DNA of 33,926 nucleotides, from contig CAMBSL010000036.1 in NCBI GenBank assembly GCA_945870455.1, positions 1 to 33,926 on the forward strand, written 5' to 3'. Source of the stretch: Pirellula staleyi DSM 6068. Lineage in GTDB: Bacteria; Planctomycetota; Planctomycetia; Pirellulales; Pirellulaceae. A program made the translations under genes and the position numbers. Below, piece by piece: positions 1 through 8,029 of this stretch (its first letter is position 1; each line of letters opens with the position of its first letter). The notes beneath the pieces are model-generated. The model worked only from the letters and a program-made list of their open reading frames with translations. It was not told where the DNA came from and ran no database searches.

Positions 1-257
1 GCAGCGGGCGGGTCAAAGTCTCGCTCGGTTCCCTCGGCGTTATCACCGCGGCCAGCAATGCGTTCCGGCTCAAGCAGGATTACTTGTGCGGATGGGGACA
101 AGGATCGCAGAAAAAATAGCAGCCCAAGCATCAACACTGCCATTCCCATGAGCATCGCCAAGCTCAATAACAGACTGGAGGTCTGGTCCACTTTGTTGGT
201 GCGCATCGAAGTTTCATCGACGTGCAAGATACTCTTGGCCGGATCGGTTGAGGACAT
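1..257 (-). CDS. Membrane protein, C-terminus cut by window edge
   Basis: An open frame starts at an ATG at 257 on the minus strand and runs off the window at base 1, giving 85 codons. The N-terminus is hydrophilic (about 27 residues), followed by one strongly hydrophobic segment (about residues 28-52, rich in L, M, G and F), then a polar stretch with many acidic residues. This is the topology of a single-pass inner-membrane protein with its C-terminal part outside the cytoplasm. It lies 19 bases downstream of the stop of the secreted repeat protein 277-1923, on the same strand, so the two are probably co-transcribed. I do not recognise the family. Because the rest lies outside the window, nothing can be said about its function. 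Confidence 0.6.
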   Translation of the reverse strand, partial: MSSTDPAKSILHVDETSMRTNKVDQTSSLLLSLAMLMGMAVLMLGLLFFLRSLSPSAQVILLEPERIAGRGDNAEGTERDFDPPA

Positions 258-276
258 ACAAGTGTTCGGTTTAAGG

Positions 277-1923
277 TTAGTCTACGAAAACATAATCGGG
301 TCGGAGCCCCAGGAACCACTTCTTCCATTGTGTGGCCGCTCGGCTTTTATCTTGATCCGAAATTTTTTCTTTTTTAGGTAAGTGATACGTATCCAATTGG
401 CGTGAGATAAGTCGCAAGGATTGTTCCGCATAGAAGGGGACTCGCGGGTCCGGATCGGTTAACGCATAGATCAGGGACGGAACGACGTCTAGACTATCAC
501 CGCGACCGAGCATCTTTGCGGCGACCTGCCTTGCCTTGTAGTCTTTCGCATTGAGCAAACGCACGAATCGATTGATTTGTTCTTGGCGTTGTTTGGGATC
601 CGTCGCTAAGAGCATTTTTTCCGGAGCCAAAGCATCTTCTCCGTCCGCTTTGCTGTCATCCTCAAGCATCTTTAAAGCCTCGTCGATTGAGGTCGCCGAA
701 TTCTTGTTGACGATTTTGCCTCCGCTCGTTGCAATCGACCTGACATCGTCAGGCAGTTCACCAATGCCTTTGTTGAGGGCTTCGCTCAAATCACCGATGG
801 CCTTCTGGGTGCTTCGTACCAAGAATAAAAGGGCAAACGCGGTTGCGACGGGGGGACGGAGAAACGTGGAGACTTCCCCCTTGGCACCCCACGCTCCTTT
901 GTCATCTTGGGCATCCATCAGCATTCGAACCCCGTCATTGTACCAGTCGGGGCTTTTCGATTGCTTGCCTTTGGTGATCTCCAAAAATGACTCGTATCGC
1001 TCGCGACTGTAGACGTAGTAATAATGGAAGTTGACATCGCGCGTATAGGGATTGGCAACAAACCAAGCTTCGCTACGTTTGCTCGACGCATCCACTCGGC
1101 TTTTTTCAAAATTGAGTTTGGGGCGTTGTGCTTCGGATAGAATGCGACGGAACGCGAGTGGAATGATCCCTTCCTCTTCTTGATTCTCTTGCTGCTTGCT
1201 TCGATAAAGCCCAAGCAAATCTCCGCCGATCAGCAGCGCAGAAAGTCCAGCCGCGGTTAAGGAGTTGGAAGGTGGCATCTGTGTAACCCCGGGGCTCTTG
1301 TATTGATAGGGCCATCCCCCGGTATTTTCTTGGGATGCGAGCAAGAAATTAACCGTTGCCGCAACCGCGTCTGGGGGAACTTCGATGCCCAATTGGTTCA
1401 TGGTCCAAAAGGACAACATCACGTATTGGGTTTGGGAAATATCGCCAAAAACGGCATTCGAACCCGTGAGATAGCCAAATCCGCCATTTTGTTTCTGAAC
1501 ACTCAACATGAAGTCGCGTATTTGTTTCGTGGGACCGCCGTATGCGTCCACATCGACGGAGGGCAATATCATTGCGGCAAGCGCAATCACATACATGGAT
1601 TGCTCCCCACCCCGGTTTGTGCTGGAGGAGAGCGATTGAGATAACTTGAGTGCCGCAGCCACTCCCGCCTTAACCAACTTGTCGTTTGGGTCGCCGTTGA
1701 CTTTGTAAGCGCAATAGCCAACCAGAATTGTTTCGCCTTCATCCACAGCTGTCGGTTCATTTGCGAGGAAATTCATTCCCCGGTTGACCATCTCCTGAAC
1801 AGCCGGGTGATCCGGCGTGTATTTCTGAGCAAAAGCCGGCGTTTCGGCACCGATCAAGAAAACCGAGACGAGAGTGCTCAGTAGAACGGCGGGAAAAAAA
1901 TTGCGTTCGAATTGGAAAGTCAC
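277..1923 (-). CDS. Secreted prenyltransferase/squalene-oxidase-repeat protein with HEAT-like C-terminus
   Basis: About 548 residues from the GTG at 1923. That start gives a short basic n-region, a hydrophobic core (FFPAVLLSTLVSVFLIG) and an AFA-Q cleavage site, with AGGAA nine bases upstream. A GTG at 1986 in the same frame would add 21 residues ahead of the signal peptide and looks less likely. The mature protein has repeated alpha-helical hairpins with the QxxxGGxxG pattern of squalene-cyclase/prenyltransferase-beta folds (QKQNGGFGY, SQENTGGWPY, DDKGAWG). About 90 C-terminal residues resemble a HEAT repeat (LLNAKDYKARQVAAKMLGR ... VVPSLIYALTDPDPRV). I see no DxDD cyclase motif, so it is probably a periplasmic alpha/alpha-toroid protein rather than a terpene cyclase. 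A second protein of this fold lies at 31339-33018. Confidence 0.8.
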   Translation of the reverse strand: MTFQFERNFFPAVLLSTLVSVFLIGAETPAFAQKYTPDHPAVQEMVNRGMNFLANEPTAVDEGETILVGYCAYKVNGDPNDKLVKAGVAAALKLSQSLSSSTNRGGEQSMYVIALAAMILPSVDVDAYGGPTKQIRDFMLSVQKQNGGFGYLTGSNAVFGDISQTQYVMLSFWTMNQLGIEVPPDAVAATVNFLLASQENTGGWPYQYKSPGVTQMPPSNSLTAAGLSALLIGGDLLGLYRSKQQENQEEEGIIPLAFRRILSEAQRPKLNFEKSRVDASSKRSEAWFVANPYTRDVNFHYYYVYSRERYESFLEITKGKQSKSPDWYNDGVRMLMDAQDDKGAWGAKGEVSTFLRPPVATAFALLFLVRSTQKAIGDLSEALNKGIGELPDDVRSIATSGGKIVNKNSATSIDEALKMLEDDSKADGEDALAPEKMLLATDPKQRQEQINRFVRLLNAKDYKARQVAAKMLGRGDSLDVVPSLIYALTDPDPRVPFYAEQSLRLISRQLDTYHLPKKEKISDQDKSRAATQWKKWFLGLRPDYVFVD

Positions 1924-2103
1924 GTCGCCAAATTCCTGATACGTTTTGTAGATGCTCTGGTGACACGAAGTGAAGACTTGGATCACTTCTTAGAGAACCA
2001 AGCTAATTCATTAGATTATCCGGTTGTGGATGCCATGACAAATGCATTGACGTCGAATTGACAAAATCTAGGCATCGAAATACATTACGGAAGCCTTTTG
2101 GTT

Positions 2104-2176
2104 GGTTAGGTAGCTCAGTTGGTAGAGCAATGGACTGAAAATCCATGTGTCGGCGGTTCGAGCCCGCCCCTGACCA
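2104..2176 (+). tRNA. tRNA-Phe (anticodon GAA)
   Basis: Full cloverleaf by eye. The acceptor stem GGTTAGG (2104-2110) pairs with CCTGACC (2169-2175) with one G-T wobble, and the discriminator is A2176. The D-arm is GCTC/GAGC with an AGTTGGTA loop. The anticodon stem ATGGA/TCCAT encloses CTGAAAA, with GAA at 2137-2139. The variable loop has five bases, and the T-arm is GGCGG-TTCGAGC-CCGCC. CCA is not encoded. The gene stands alone; a decayed gene relic begins about 80 bases downstream. Confidence 0.97.
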
Positions 2177-2210
2177 CTCGCTTATCAAGTGGATTTGTTG
2201 GTCCAAACGA

Positions 2211-2248
2211 ACCATCAGAGCTGGTCCTGAGAGGACTACTTCGATGGT
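2211..2248 (+). other. Nested hairpin downstream of tRNA-Phe
   Basis: ACCATC (2211-2216) pairs with GATGGT (2243-2248), and inside it GTCCT-GAG-AGGAC forms a second stem. There is no T-tract, so it is not a classical terminator. It could mark the 3' end of the tRNA precursor or be a scar of the rearrangement that left the nuclease relic next to it. Confidence 0.4.
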
Positions 2249-2253
2249 CATAG

Positions 2254-2571
2254 CTGATAGGGGCGAATCGTGCATCCTACGGCGATAAATTGCTGGATCG
2301 GCTAGCGGATCGACTCTCCGAGTTGGGAGTGCAGACCTGTGATAAACGCAGGCTCTATCAGTATTTGCGTTTCTTAAATACCTATCCCAAGATTGTGCGG
2401 TCGCTGCCCGCATAATCTCGAACCACGCTGCTCTCCGAGTCCGCCCGCCCAATTCCAGAGAGAGAGCGGTCAGCGCCCGCAGACGACAATCCACCGATTG
2501 GGATTGTACTTTGTTCCGAACGCGATCATTCAATAGTGGAATATGCGCTGGCAGGTATCCAAATGTTTAGT
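2254..2571 (+). pseudogene. Relic of a DUF1016 / YhcG-type PDDEXK nuclease gene
   Basis: One reading frame carries two pieces of the DUF1016 (YhcG-like) family, separated by a TAA at 2413. The first piece (2254-2412) reads SYGDKLLDRLADRLSELG, then LYQYLRFLNTYPKIVRSLP. This matches the family's N-terminal pattern of YG..LL..L...L, then a helix ending in a YP.I..SLP-like motif. The second piece (about 2476-2568) reads DDNPPIGIVLCSERDHSIVE and then YALAG, the very conserved start of the C-terminal nuclease domain. Some 150-200 residues between the pieces are missing, as is everything after YALAGIQMF. No start codon fits, since a TAG stands at 2251. The same frame runs without a stop into the esterase gene, so automatic calling can fuse the relic to that protein. 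Family members are often linked to restriction systems or mobile DNA. Recognition is from memory of the family consensus. Confidence 0.7.
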
Positions 2572-2676
2572 TGGCTACATGGTTTCATCCTGAACGCGTT
2601 CTATCAATGCCCTGAAAATCAGGCTATCCTAGAGCGAGTATTCGCACCCTTTCCCTCCTGTGAGCCTTGCGCATTC

Positions 2677-3576
2677 ATGAAACTCCCCAACCGATTTTTG
2701 ATTTGCGTCGTCGCGTTGACTGGCATGTTGACCGGCATCGTCGCCAGCGCCGACGATAGCCAGTACAAACTTGGGCCTGATTCCCAGATCAAGCCCGATG
2801 TTCCTCAAGGCAAAGTCACCGAACACACTTGGAAGAGCCAGATCTTCGACGGGACAAATCGTCGCTACAGCATCTACGTGCCAGCTCAATACGATGGCTC
2901 CAAACCAGCAGCCGTGATGGTTTTTCAGGATGGGCATACGTATGTCAAACGCGATGGCAAGTTTCGTGCCCCTGTTGTGATGGACAACCTGATTCATGCA
3001 GGCGAAATGCCCGTCACGATCGGCATCTTCCTCGATCCAGGGCACAAGAAACCCCTTCCCGAAAAAGCAGGTTGGGAACCAGCTCCCGAAAATCGATCGT
3101 TTGAATACGACTCGCTCGGCGATCAATATGCACGCTTTGTCATCGACGAAATTTTGCCAGAAGTTTCCAAGCAATACAAGCTAACCGACAATCCAGAGAT
3201 GCGGGCCATTTGCGGAATCAGTTCCGGTGGTATCTGCGCGTTCACGGTCGCTTGGGAACGCCCCGACATGTTTCGAAAAGTGCTCAGCCACGTCGGTAGC
3301 TTTGTGGATCTGCGCGGTGGTCACAACTATGCGCCCATGATCCGAAAAACTCCGAAAAAGCCGATCCGCGTTTTCCTTCAAGATGGAAGTGGCGACTTGG
3401 ATAACAAGTTTGGAAATTGGCCGCTTGCCAATCAGGAAATGGCTGCCTCGCTCAAGTTTAGCGGCTACGACTTTGAATTTGTGTATGGTACTGGCGGCCA
3501 CAACGACATCCACGGCGGATCCATCATGCCCGAAGCGATGCGATGGCTTTGGCGCGATTGGAAATCTGAAAAGTAG
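2677..3576 (+). CDS. Secreted esterase, enterochelin-esterase (Fes/esterase D) type alpha/beta hydrolase
   Basis: The protein is 299 residues from ATG 2677. This start is chosen because it opens directly on a signal peptide (MKLPNRFLICVVALTGML, ending near VASA-DD). The frame is open back to a GTG at 2536, but those 47 extra codons come from the nuclease relic. The mature part shows an alpha/beta-hydrolase of the putative esterase (Fes/D) family: YSIYVPAQYDG at the first strands, AVMVFQDGH, the nucleophile elbow GISSGG (Ser is the likely nucleophile), a strand with VFLQDGSGDLD that may supply the acid, and GTGGHND carrying the likely catalytic His near the C-terminus. Planctomycetes have many such secreted esterases acting on carbohydrate esters; the actual substrate cannot be read from the sequence. 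The M28 peptidase follows 53 bases downstream on the same strand. Confidence 0.82.
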   Translation: MKLPNRFLICVVALTGMLTGIVASADDSQYKLGPDSQIKPDVPQGKVTEHTWKSQIFDGTNRRYSIYVPAQYDGSKPAAVMVFQDGHTYVKRDGKFRAPVVMDNLIHAGEMPVTIGIFLDPGHKKPLPEKAGWEPAPENRSFEYDSLGDQYARFVIDEILPEVSKQYKLTDNPEMRAICGISSGGICAFTVAWERPDMFRKVLSHVGSFVDLRGGHNYAPMIRKTPKKPIRVFLQDGSGDLDNKFGNWPLANQEMAASLKFSGYDFEFVYGTGGHNDIHGGSIMPEAMRWLWRDWKSEK

Positions 3577-3629
3577 TTCATCAACTGGTGCTGGTTCCGT
3601 CCCAACCATCGAAGTGCAACGAAGACATT

Positions 3630-5351
3630 ATGATTCATTCCGGTTTATCTCAGAAACGACCTTCACATCCACTGGCAGTCGCGATTTTGCTCATTTGGTT
3701 AGCCTATTCGGCCAATCAAGCAACCGCGCAAGTCAACCCGCCCGAAGCGTGGAGTCAAGCGGTTTCGATCGCGGACAAGATTACCGAGAACTCGTTGCAT
3801 GGCCACATCCAGTTTCTTGCGGACGATCTTCTGGAAGGTCGAGGACCTGGATCGAAAGGGGATGCCATTGCTCAACTCTATCTGGAAACTCAGTTTCGCA
3901 GCATGGGCTTGCTCCCACTCGATTCGCTTAAGTCATACCGACAAAAGTTTCCAATGCTTGGCTTGTCGTCGAACTCGTCGAAGACTTGGAAATTCGGTCC
4001 CACCAAGAACAGCAAGACCGAAATCGAGTTTCGTACCTTCAACGATTTCATTGCGGTGGCGGGTAAGCCTGCATCCAACATCAACGTGAAAGACGCGGAG
4101 ATCGTTTTTGTCGGCTATGGTATCGAAGCCCCAGAATTCCAATGGAATGATTTCAAAGGCAAAGATCTCAAGGGGAAAATATTGTTGATGATGAACAATG
4201 ACCCCGAGTCCGACCCAAACTTATTCGCAGGCTCACGGCGTTTGTACTACGGTCGCTGGGATTACAAGTATGAAAGCGCCTCGCGTCAAGGCGCGGCAGG
4301 TGCTATCCTAATTCACACGACTCCGTCAGCTGGCTATCCATTCACCGTCATACAAACTTCTTGGACGGGCGAAAGGTTTGAACTCCCAGATAGCAAAGCA
4401 CCGGGAATGGAAATCAAAGCATGGATGACCGAGGAGGCAACCGCTAAGTTGGTTTCCCATGCAGGCTTTGATCTGAACGATCTGCGATCGAAGGCGGAAT
4501 CTCGCGATTTCCAACCGGTGCCACTCGGTGTTTCGCTGAATACATCCCTCAATTGCGAAGTACGCAAGAAGGAGACTGCAAACGTGCTCGCTGTCTTGCC
4601 AGGTAGCGATCCAAAGATTGCGGATGAGTACGTTTTGTTTATGGCGCACCACGATCACATCGGGCTTGCTGCCGATCGCGATCAACGCGGGGACAACATC
4701 TACAATGGAGCGATCGACAATGCATCGGGGACCGCAGCGCTTCTTGCCATTGCAACCGCGATCAAAGAGAGCGGAATTCGCCCAAAGCGATCGCTTGTTT
4801 TTGCTGCGGTTGGAGGAGAAGAGCAAGGCTTGTTGGGCTCGAAGTATTTCGCAGAGCGTCCTCCCATACCAAACGGAAAGCAATCCGCAGTTGTCAACAT
4901 CGACGGTATTAACTTTCTCGGAAAGACCAAGGACGTCAACGTGATCGGGGCAGGGAAGAGCTCGTTGGATCGTTTGGTCGAAAGCGTCGCAAGATACCAA
5001 GACCGGGTGGTCGTTCCTGACCGAGAACCGAGCAAAGGTTACTACTATCGTTCGGATCAGTTTTCGTTAGCAAAGGTAGGGGTCCCAGGCGTTTATTTGC
5101 ACGCCGGACATGTGGTTCAGGGCAAGCCGGAGGGATGGGGCAAAGAACAACTCGATGCCTGGACAGAAAAACACTACCACCAGCGCTCCGATGAATATGA
5201 TCCAAACTGGGATCTCTCGGGAGCCATTTTGGATATCCAATTGCTATTTCATGTCGGCTGGTTAGCAGCCAATGCGGAAGCCATGCAATCGTGGACGCCA
5301 GGTGATGAATTCGAAGCCGCACGCCTCGAAGCGATTCGGTTGGCTCGCTAG
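3630..5351 (+). CDS. Secreted M28-family zinc aminopeptidase with PA domain
   Basis: About 573 residues from ATG 3630. The frame continues 14 codons upstream without a better start, and ATG 3630 sits directly ahead of a signal peptide (HPLAVAILLIWLAYSANQATAQ). A protease-associated (PA) insert spans roughly residues 130-270 (VFVGYGIEAPEFQWNDF, GAAGAILIHTTPSAGYPF). The catalytic M28 domain follows, with expected zinc ligands: AHHDHIG (His340, Asp342), YNGAIDNASG (bridging Asp), GGEEQGLLGS (Glu-Glu, general base and ligand), VNIDG (Asp) and GVYLHAGH (His). The protein should trim N-terminal residues from peptides outside the cytoplasm. It probably shares a transcript with the esterase upstream. 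Downstream there is a long repeat-rich gap. Confidence 0.9.
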   Translation: MIHSGLSQKRPSHPLAVAILLIWLAYSANQATAQVNPPEAWSQAVSIADKITENSLHGHIQFLADDLLEGRGPGSKGDAIAQLYLETQFRSMGLLPLDSLKSYRQKFPMLGLSSNSSKTWKFGPTKNSKTEIEFRTFNDFIAVAGKPASNINVKDAEIVFVGYGIEAPEFQWNDFKGKDLKGKILLMMNNDPESDPNLFAGSRRLYYGRWDYKYESASRQGAAGAILIHTTPSAGYPFTVIQTSWTGERFELPDSKAPGMEIKAWMTEEATAKLVSHAGFDLNDLRSKAESRDFQPVPLGVSLNTSLNCEVRKKETANVLAVLPGSDPKIADEYVLFMAHHDHIGLAADRDQRGDNIYNGAIDNASGTAALLAIATAIKESGIRPKRSLVFAAVGGEEQGLLGSKYFAERPPIPNGKQSAVVNIDGINFLGKTKDVNVIGAGKSSLDRLVESVARYQDRVVVPDREPSKGYYYRSDQFSLAKVGVPGVYLHAGHVVQGKPEGWGKEQLDAWTEKHYHQRSDEYDPNWDLSGAILDIQLLFHVGWLAANAEAMQSWTPGDEFEAARLEAIRLAR

Positions 5352-5427
5352 CGTTATTGCTCCTAGGCAAGTGAGTTATGGCTGTGAAGTCTTGCTGCGG
5401 TGGACGTTGCGAAAAATGACTACTTTT

Positions 5428-5488
5428 GGTAACCCGACGCGTTGGCGAGCGATTGCAATCGGCGCCTCGCTTACGGGCACGGGATACC
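5428..5488. repeat. Imperfect inverted repeat (about 23-bp arms)
   Basis: The left arm 5428-5450 (GGTAACCCGACGCGTTGGCG...) matches the reverse complement of the right arm 5466-5488 (CTCGCTTACGGGCACGGGAT...) at most positions. The region could fold into a long hairpin. Similar GTAACCCGACGCG / CGCTTACGCGTCGGG palindromes are, from memory, scattered through Rhodopirellula-type genomes. No gene is visible between 5352 and 5998. Confidence 0.5.
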
Positions 5489-5514
5489 ATCGCGTGGCAC
5501 GAGCGCTCGTGAAT

Positions 5515-5853
5515 CCATGGGCGAGACGCCTCATCTTTACCCACAAGTCGCAGCACGTCAGACTCGAAATCCTAATGGATTTGCGTGATCCCATCGCATT
5601 TTCTCCCCCTCGCCCCGCGTCGGGGAGAGGGAGTCGGGGGGTGAGGGGTAGAGCCCTGACATGGTAGCCTCCGGTTCAGTTATTTGTTTACGCTTCTGAA
5701 ACGAGGATCGACATTGAATTCACGATCAAAAAACCAATCAAAACACAGTGCAAAACCCCTCACCCCCGCCCCTCTCCCCGAGTACTGCCGAGACCAGGGC
5801 GAGGGGAGCAAGATCAAAACTGTTGGGTAAAGATGAGGCGAGCGCGCCCATGC
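5515..5853. repeat. 340-bp inverted-repeat element, MITE-like
   Basis: Two layers of inverted repeat share the same order. The outer arms are CATGGGCGAGACGCCTCATC.. (5515-5542) against the reverse complement of 5824-5851, ending in an exact CCTCATCTTTACCCA. The inner arms are 5602-5649 (TCTCCCCCTCGCCCCG ... GGGGAGAGGG ... GGGGTGAGGGGT) against 5754-5809. The left arm holds about 45 bases more than the right between the layers, and the central 105 bp are unique and A/T-rich. No transposase frame fits inside. It is either a non-autonomous element (MITE) or two head-to-head copies of one intergenic repeat. Confidence 0.6.
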
Positions 5854-5998
5854 CACTTTCGAATACGCCGTCTAGAATGATTCAAGACGCACTGTGCTGA
5901 CTGCCGAAGATTTGATGGTAGATCCGATTTTTACGGCGCTCCATCAAGCAACATTGCTAGCGTCTCATTTAATGAGTGCAGAATAAGCGATTTCGTTC

Positions 5999-7177
5999 AT
6001 GAAAACCTCCAGGAATCTTCAATCCACGATCGTCCTCCGCAATCTTTCCCGACGTCTACTACTGGCCTCGGTTGCTCTTGGTGGTGCGAGCTACCTGCCG
6101 GGTTGCAGTTCGACTCCTGGTGCCAGACCATCCATCTGGCCAACGAAGACGATTGACGCGTCAGCGACCGGTGCTGGAACGGGAGTGACTGGCACGATCG
6201 CTTCCACGTCCAAAGCGGTCAAAGGTCAATTCGCGTCCATGGGGACCGCCGTTTCCTCGGCATATGGCAAGGCAAAGACAGCCATCACTTCACCGTTTAG
6301 TGCGTCCGACAGCCCAACTTCGGATCCGGCAATCGCGGCCATCCCGGGTGCAAAGCCAACGATTGGGCCGGAACTCCATGTGATGAATGGTCAATTGCAC
6401 GAGTCGCAAGGAAACTACGCAAAGGCGATTGATAGTTTCAGCAAAGCACTTGAGATCGAACCGAAGAACCCTGCGGCCTTGTTAAGTACGGCACGACTCT
6501 ACGAGCGGCAGAACGAAAAAGAAAAGGCCGTCCAGTTCTATCAAAAAGCAGCCGAAGTGGCGCCCAACGCTGCCGTTTTTGCAGATCTTGGAAACCTTCA
6601 AGCTCGAAATGGCAATCTCGTTGCAGCCAAAGATCAACTTCAAAAAGCAGTGACTCTGGACTCGAAGAACACGACCTACCGATCCGCATTGGCAGGTGTG
6701 TTCTTGGACTCAGGCAACACCGACTCAGCGATGTCGGAGTTGATGCAGGTCAACAGTCCTGCCATGGCGAATTACCAAATGGCATATTTGCACTTCGCTC
6801 GCAAAAATGTCCCTGCGACTCAACAGTATCTTGGAAACGCTTTGCAAATCGATCCAAATCTAAAGCCTGCTCGCGATTTGATGGCAAGCATGGGCGGAGC
6901 ACAGAACATTTCGCAAATGGCACAGCAAGGGCAGAGTATGGTTCAGCAAGCCCAAGGGATCTACCAACAGGCCGGTGCGATAGGAAGCAACGTTCAAGGT
7001 TTAATGAATACGGCTCCAGTCCACTCAGCTCCGCAAATGCAATTACCACCAGCGGCCTCCAATTCAGTTGGCTATGCTCCGGTAACCGCCTACATGGGTG
7101 GCCAACCAAATCCCAACACAACCGGCTTGCCACCAAATCAAAATGCATCGGGTGTCAATTCGAATCTTCGCCGCTAG
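5999..7177 (+). CDS. Tetratricopeptide-repeat lipoprotein
   Basis: The protein is 392 residues long from ATG 5999. The N-terminus is basic, then hydrophobic (LLLASVALGGASYLPGCSS). The Cys in LPGC fits a lipobox approximately, so it is probably a lipoprotein. Residues about 30-110 are low-complexity Ser/Thr/Ala/Gly. TPR units follow: GQLHESQGNYAKAIDSFSKA, then AALLSTARLYERQNEKEKAV, FADLGNLQARNGNLVAAKDQ and YRSALAGVFLDSGNTDSAM. The last 100 residues are Gln/Ala/Pro/Asn-rich and look disordered. TPRs imply a scaffold in the envelope. It is the first gene of a same-strand group; the E1-like gene starts 28 bases after its stop and a DMT transporter follows. Confidence 0.82.
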   Translation: MKTSRNLQSTIVLRNLSRRLLLASVALGGASYLPGCSSTPGARPSIWPTKTIDASATGAGTGVTGTIASTSKAVKGQFASMGTAVSSAYGKAKTAITSPFSASDSPTSDPAIAAIPGAKPTIGPELHVMNGQLHESQGNYAKAIDSFSKALEIEPKNPAALLSTARLYERQNEKEKAVQFYQKAAEVAPNAAVFADLGNLQARNGNLVAAKDQLQKAVTLDSKNTTYRSALAGVFLDSGNTDSAMSELMQVNSPAMANYQMAYLHFARKNVPATQQYLGNALQIDPNLKPARDLMASMGGAQNISQMAQQGQSMVQQAQGIYQQAGAIGSNVQGLMNTAPVHSAPQMQLPPAASNSVGYAPVTAYMGGQPNPNTTGLPPNQNASGVNSNLRR

Positions 7178-7205
7178 GTGTTTTAGTCAGCCGGGTCAAA
7201 TCGCT

Positions 7206-7985
7206 ATGTCAGAGGACGTTCATGTTGGCGACCAAGATGAGGAACTCCCTTTTCTCGATGATTTGGACCACACGATTTATCAATGGCAGATGTGGGCGGA
7301 TGGTGTCGGCGAATTGGGGCAGCGCAAGCTCAAGAATGCTCGCGTCTTCATTTCGCGAGTCGGTGGAGTTGGGGGGGTAGTTGCTTACGAATTAGCCGCA
7401 GCCGGCGTTGGTAAGCTTGTACTCGCCCACGGTGGCAAGATTAAGCACAGCGACTTGAACCGTCAACTGCTCATGACCTACGATCGACTAGGGCAATCAA
7501 GAGTCGAAACCGCTAGGCAGCGGTTGCTGCAACTCAACCCGCGAATTCAGGTTGATATCGTCGACGCGAACATCAATGATGAAAACGTGGATGCATTGGT
7601 TTCTCAAGTGGATATCGTGGTCGACTGTGCGCCGATCTTTGAAGAACGATACGCGATGAACCGAGCGATTGTCGCTCAAGGCAAGCCGATGGTGGAATGC
7701 GCCATGTTTGAATTGGAAGGGAGCATTACAACAATCTTGCCGGGACGAACTCCTTGCTTGGCATGTTTGTCGCCGAATCCGCCCCCAGCATGGCGCCGTC
7801 AATTTCCCGTTTTTGGTGCCGTTTCTGGTACCGTGGGTTGCTTGGCCGCCGTCGAAGTCATCAAGTTGATCACGGGAATCGGCGAGTCTTTGGCCGGTAC
7901 GCTATTGGTGATGGATCTTGCCTCCATGACTTTTTCGCGACGCAAAATCCATCAAGATATGGAATGCCCCATCTGTAGCGTATAA
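7206..7985 (+). CDS. E1-like ThiF/MoeB/HesA family protein, atypical nucleotide site
   Basis: The protein is 259 residues long from ATG 7206. The frame is open further upstream, but that part overlaps the TPR gene. Family hallmarks are a glycine loop RVGGVGG (51-57), the arginine finger in DLNRQ (R86), GQSRVETA (MoeB has Lys at the Arg), CLACL (C184, C187) and CPIC (C254, C257), which together would hold a zinc ion, and the C-terminal helix GTVGCLAAVEVIKLI. Two acidic positions of the MoeB ATP/Mg site are gone. The usual LVDxDxV is LAHGGKI (74-79), and the Asp of CTDN is Pro143 (CAPIF). MoeB and ThiF activate the C-terminal Gly of sulfur carriers by adenylation; this protein may be a divergent branch with altered chemistry. 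No sulfur-carrier gene is visible nearby. Confidence 0.82.
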   Translation: MSEDVHVGDQDEELPFLDDLDHTIYQWQMWADGVGELGQRKLKNARVFISRVGGVGGVVAYELAAAGVGKLVLAHGGKIKHSDLNRQLLMTYDRLGQSRVETARQRLLQLNPRIQVDIVDANINDENVDALVSQVDIVVDCAPIFEERYAMNRAIVAQGKPMVECAMFELEGSITTILPGRTPCLACLSPNPPPAWRRQFPVFGAVSGTVGCLAAVEVIKLITGIGESLAGTLLVMDLASMTFSRRKIHQDMECPICSV

Positions 7986-8029
7986 AGTAGCACAGTCGTA
8001 CCAGTGAGTCCCATTGCTAGGAAATCCCT

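Noticed and set aside
277-1986. Terpene or hopanoid cyclase function for the squalene-cyclase-fold proteins
   Set aside because: The DxDD catalytic motif is not seen in either protein, both are exported or anchored, and no other isoprenoid gene is nearby.
2003-2533. Minus-strand open frame of 176 codons across the tRNA region
   Set aside because: It is antisense to tRNA-Phe (the SGAGSNRRHMDFQSIALP string is a typical antisense-tRNA translation) and to the DUF1016 relic, which explains the region better.
2104-2600. Integration site (att duplication of the tRNA 3' end) next to the nuclease relic
   Set aside because: I looked for a second copy of the tRNA 3' segment GGTTCGAGCCCGCC downstream and did not find one in the window; no integrase gene is present.
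4326-5556. Long minus-strand frames opposite the M28 peptidase
   Set aside because: The plus-strand peptidase has all metal ligands; the antisense frames show no domain features.
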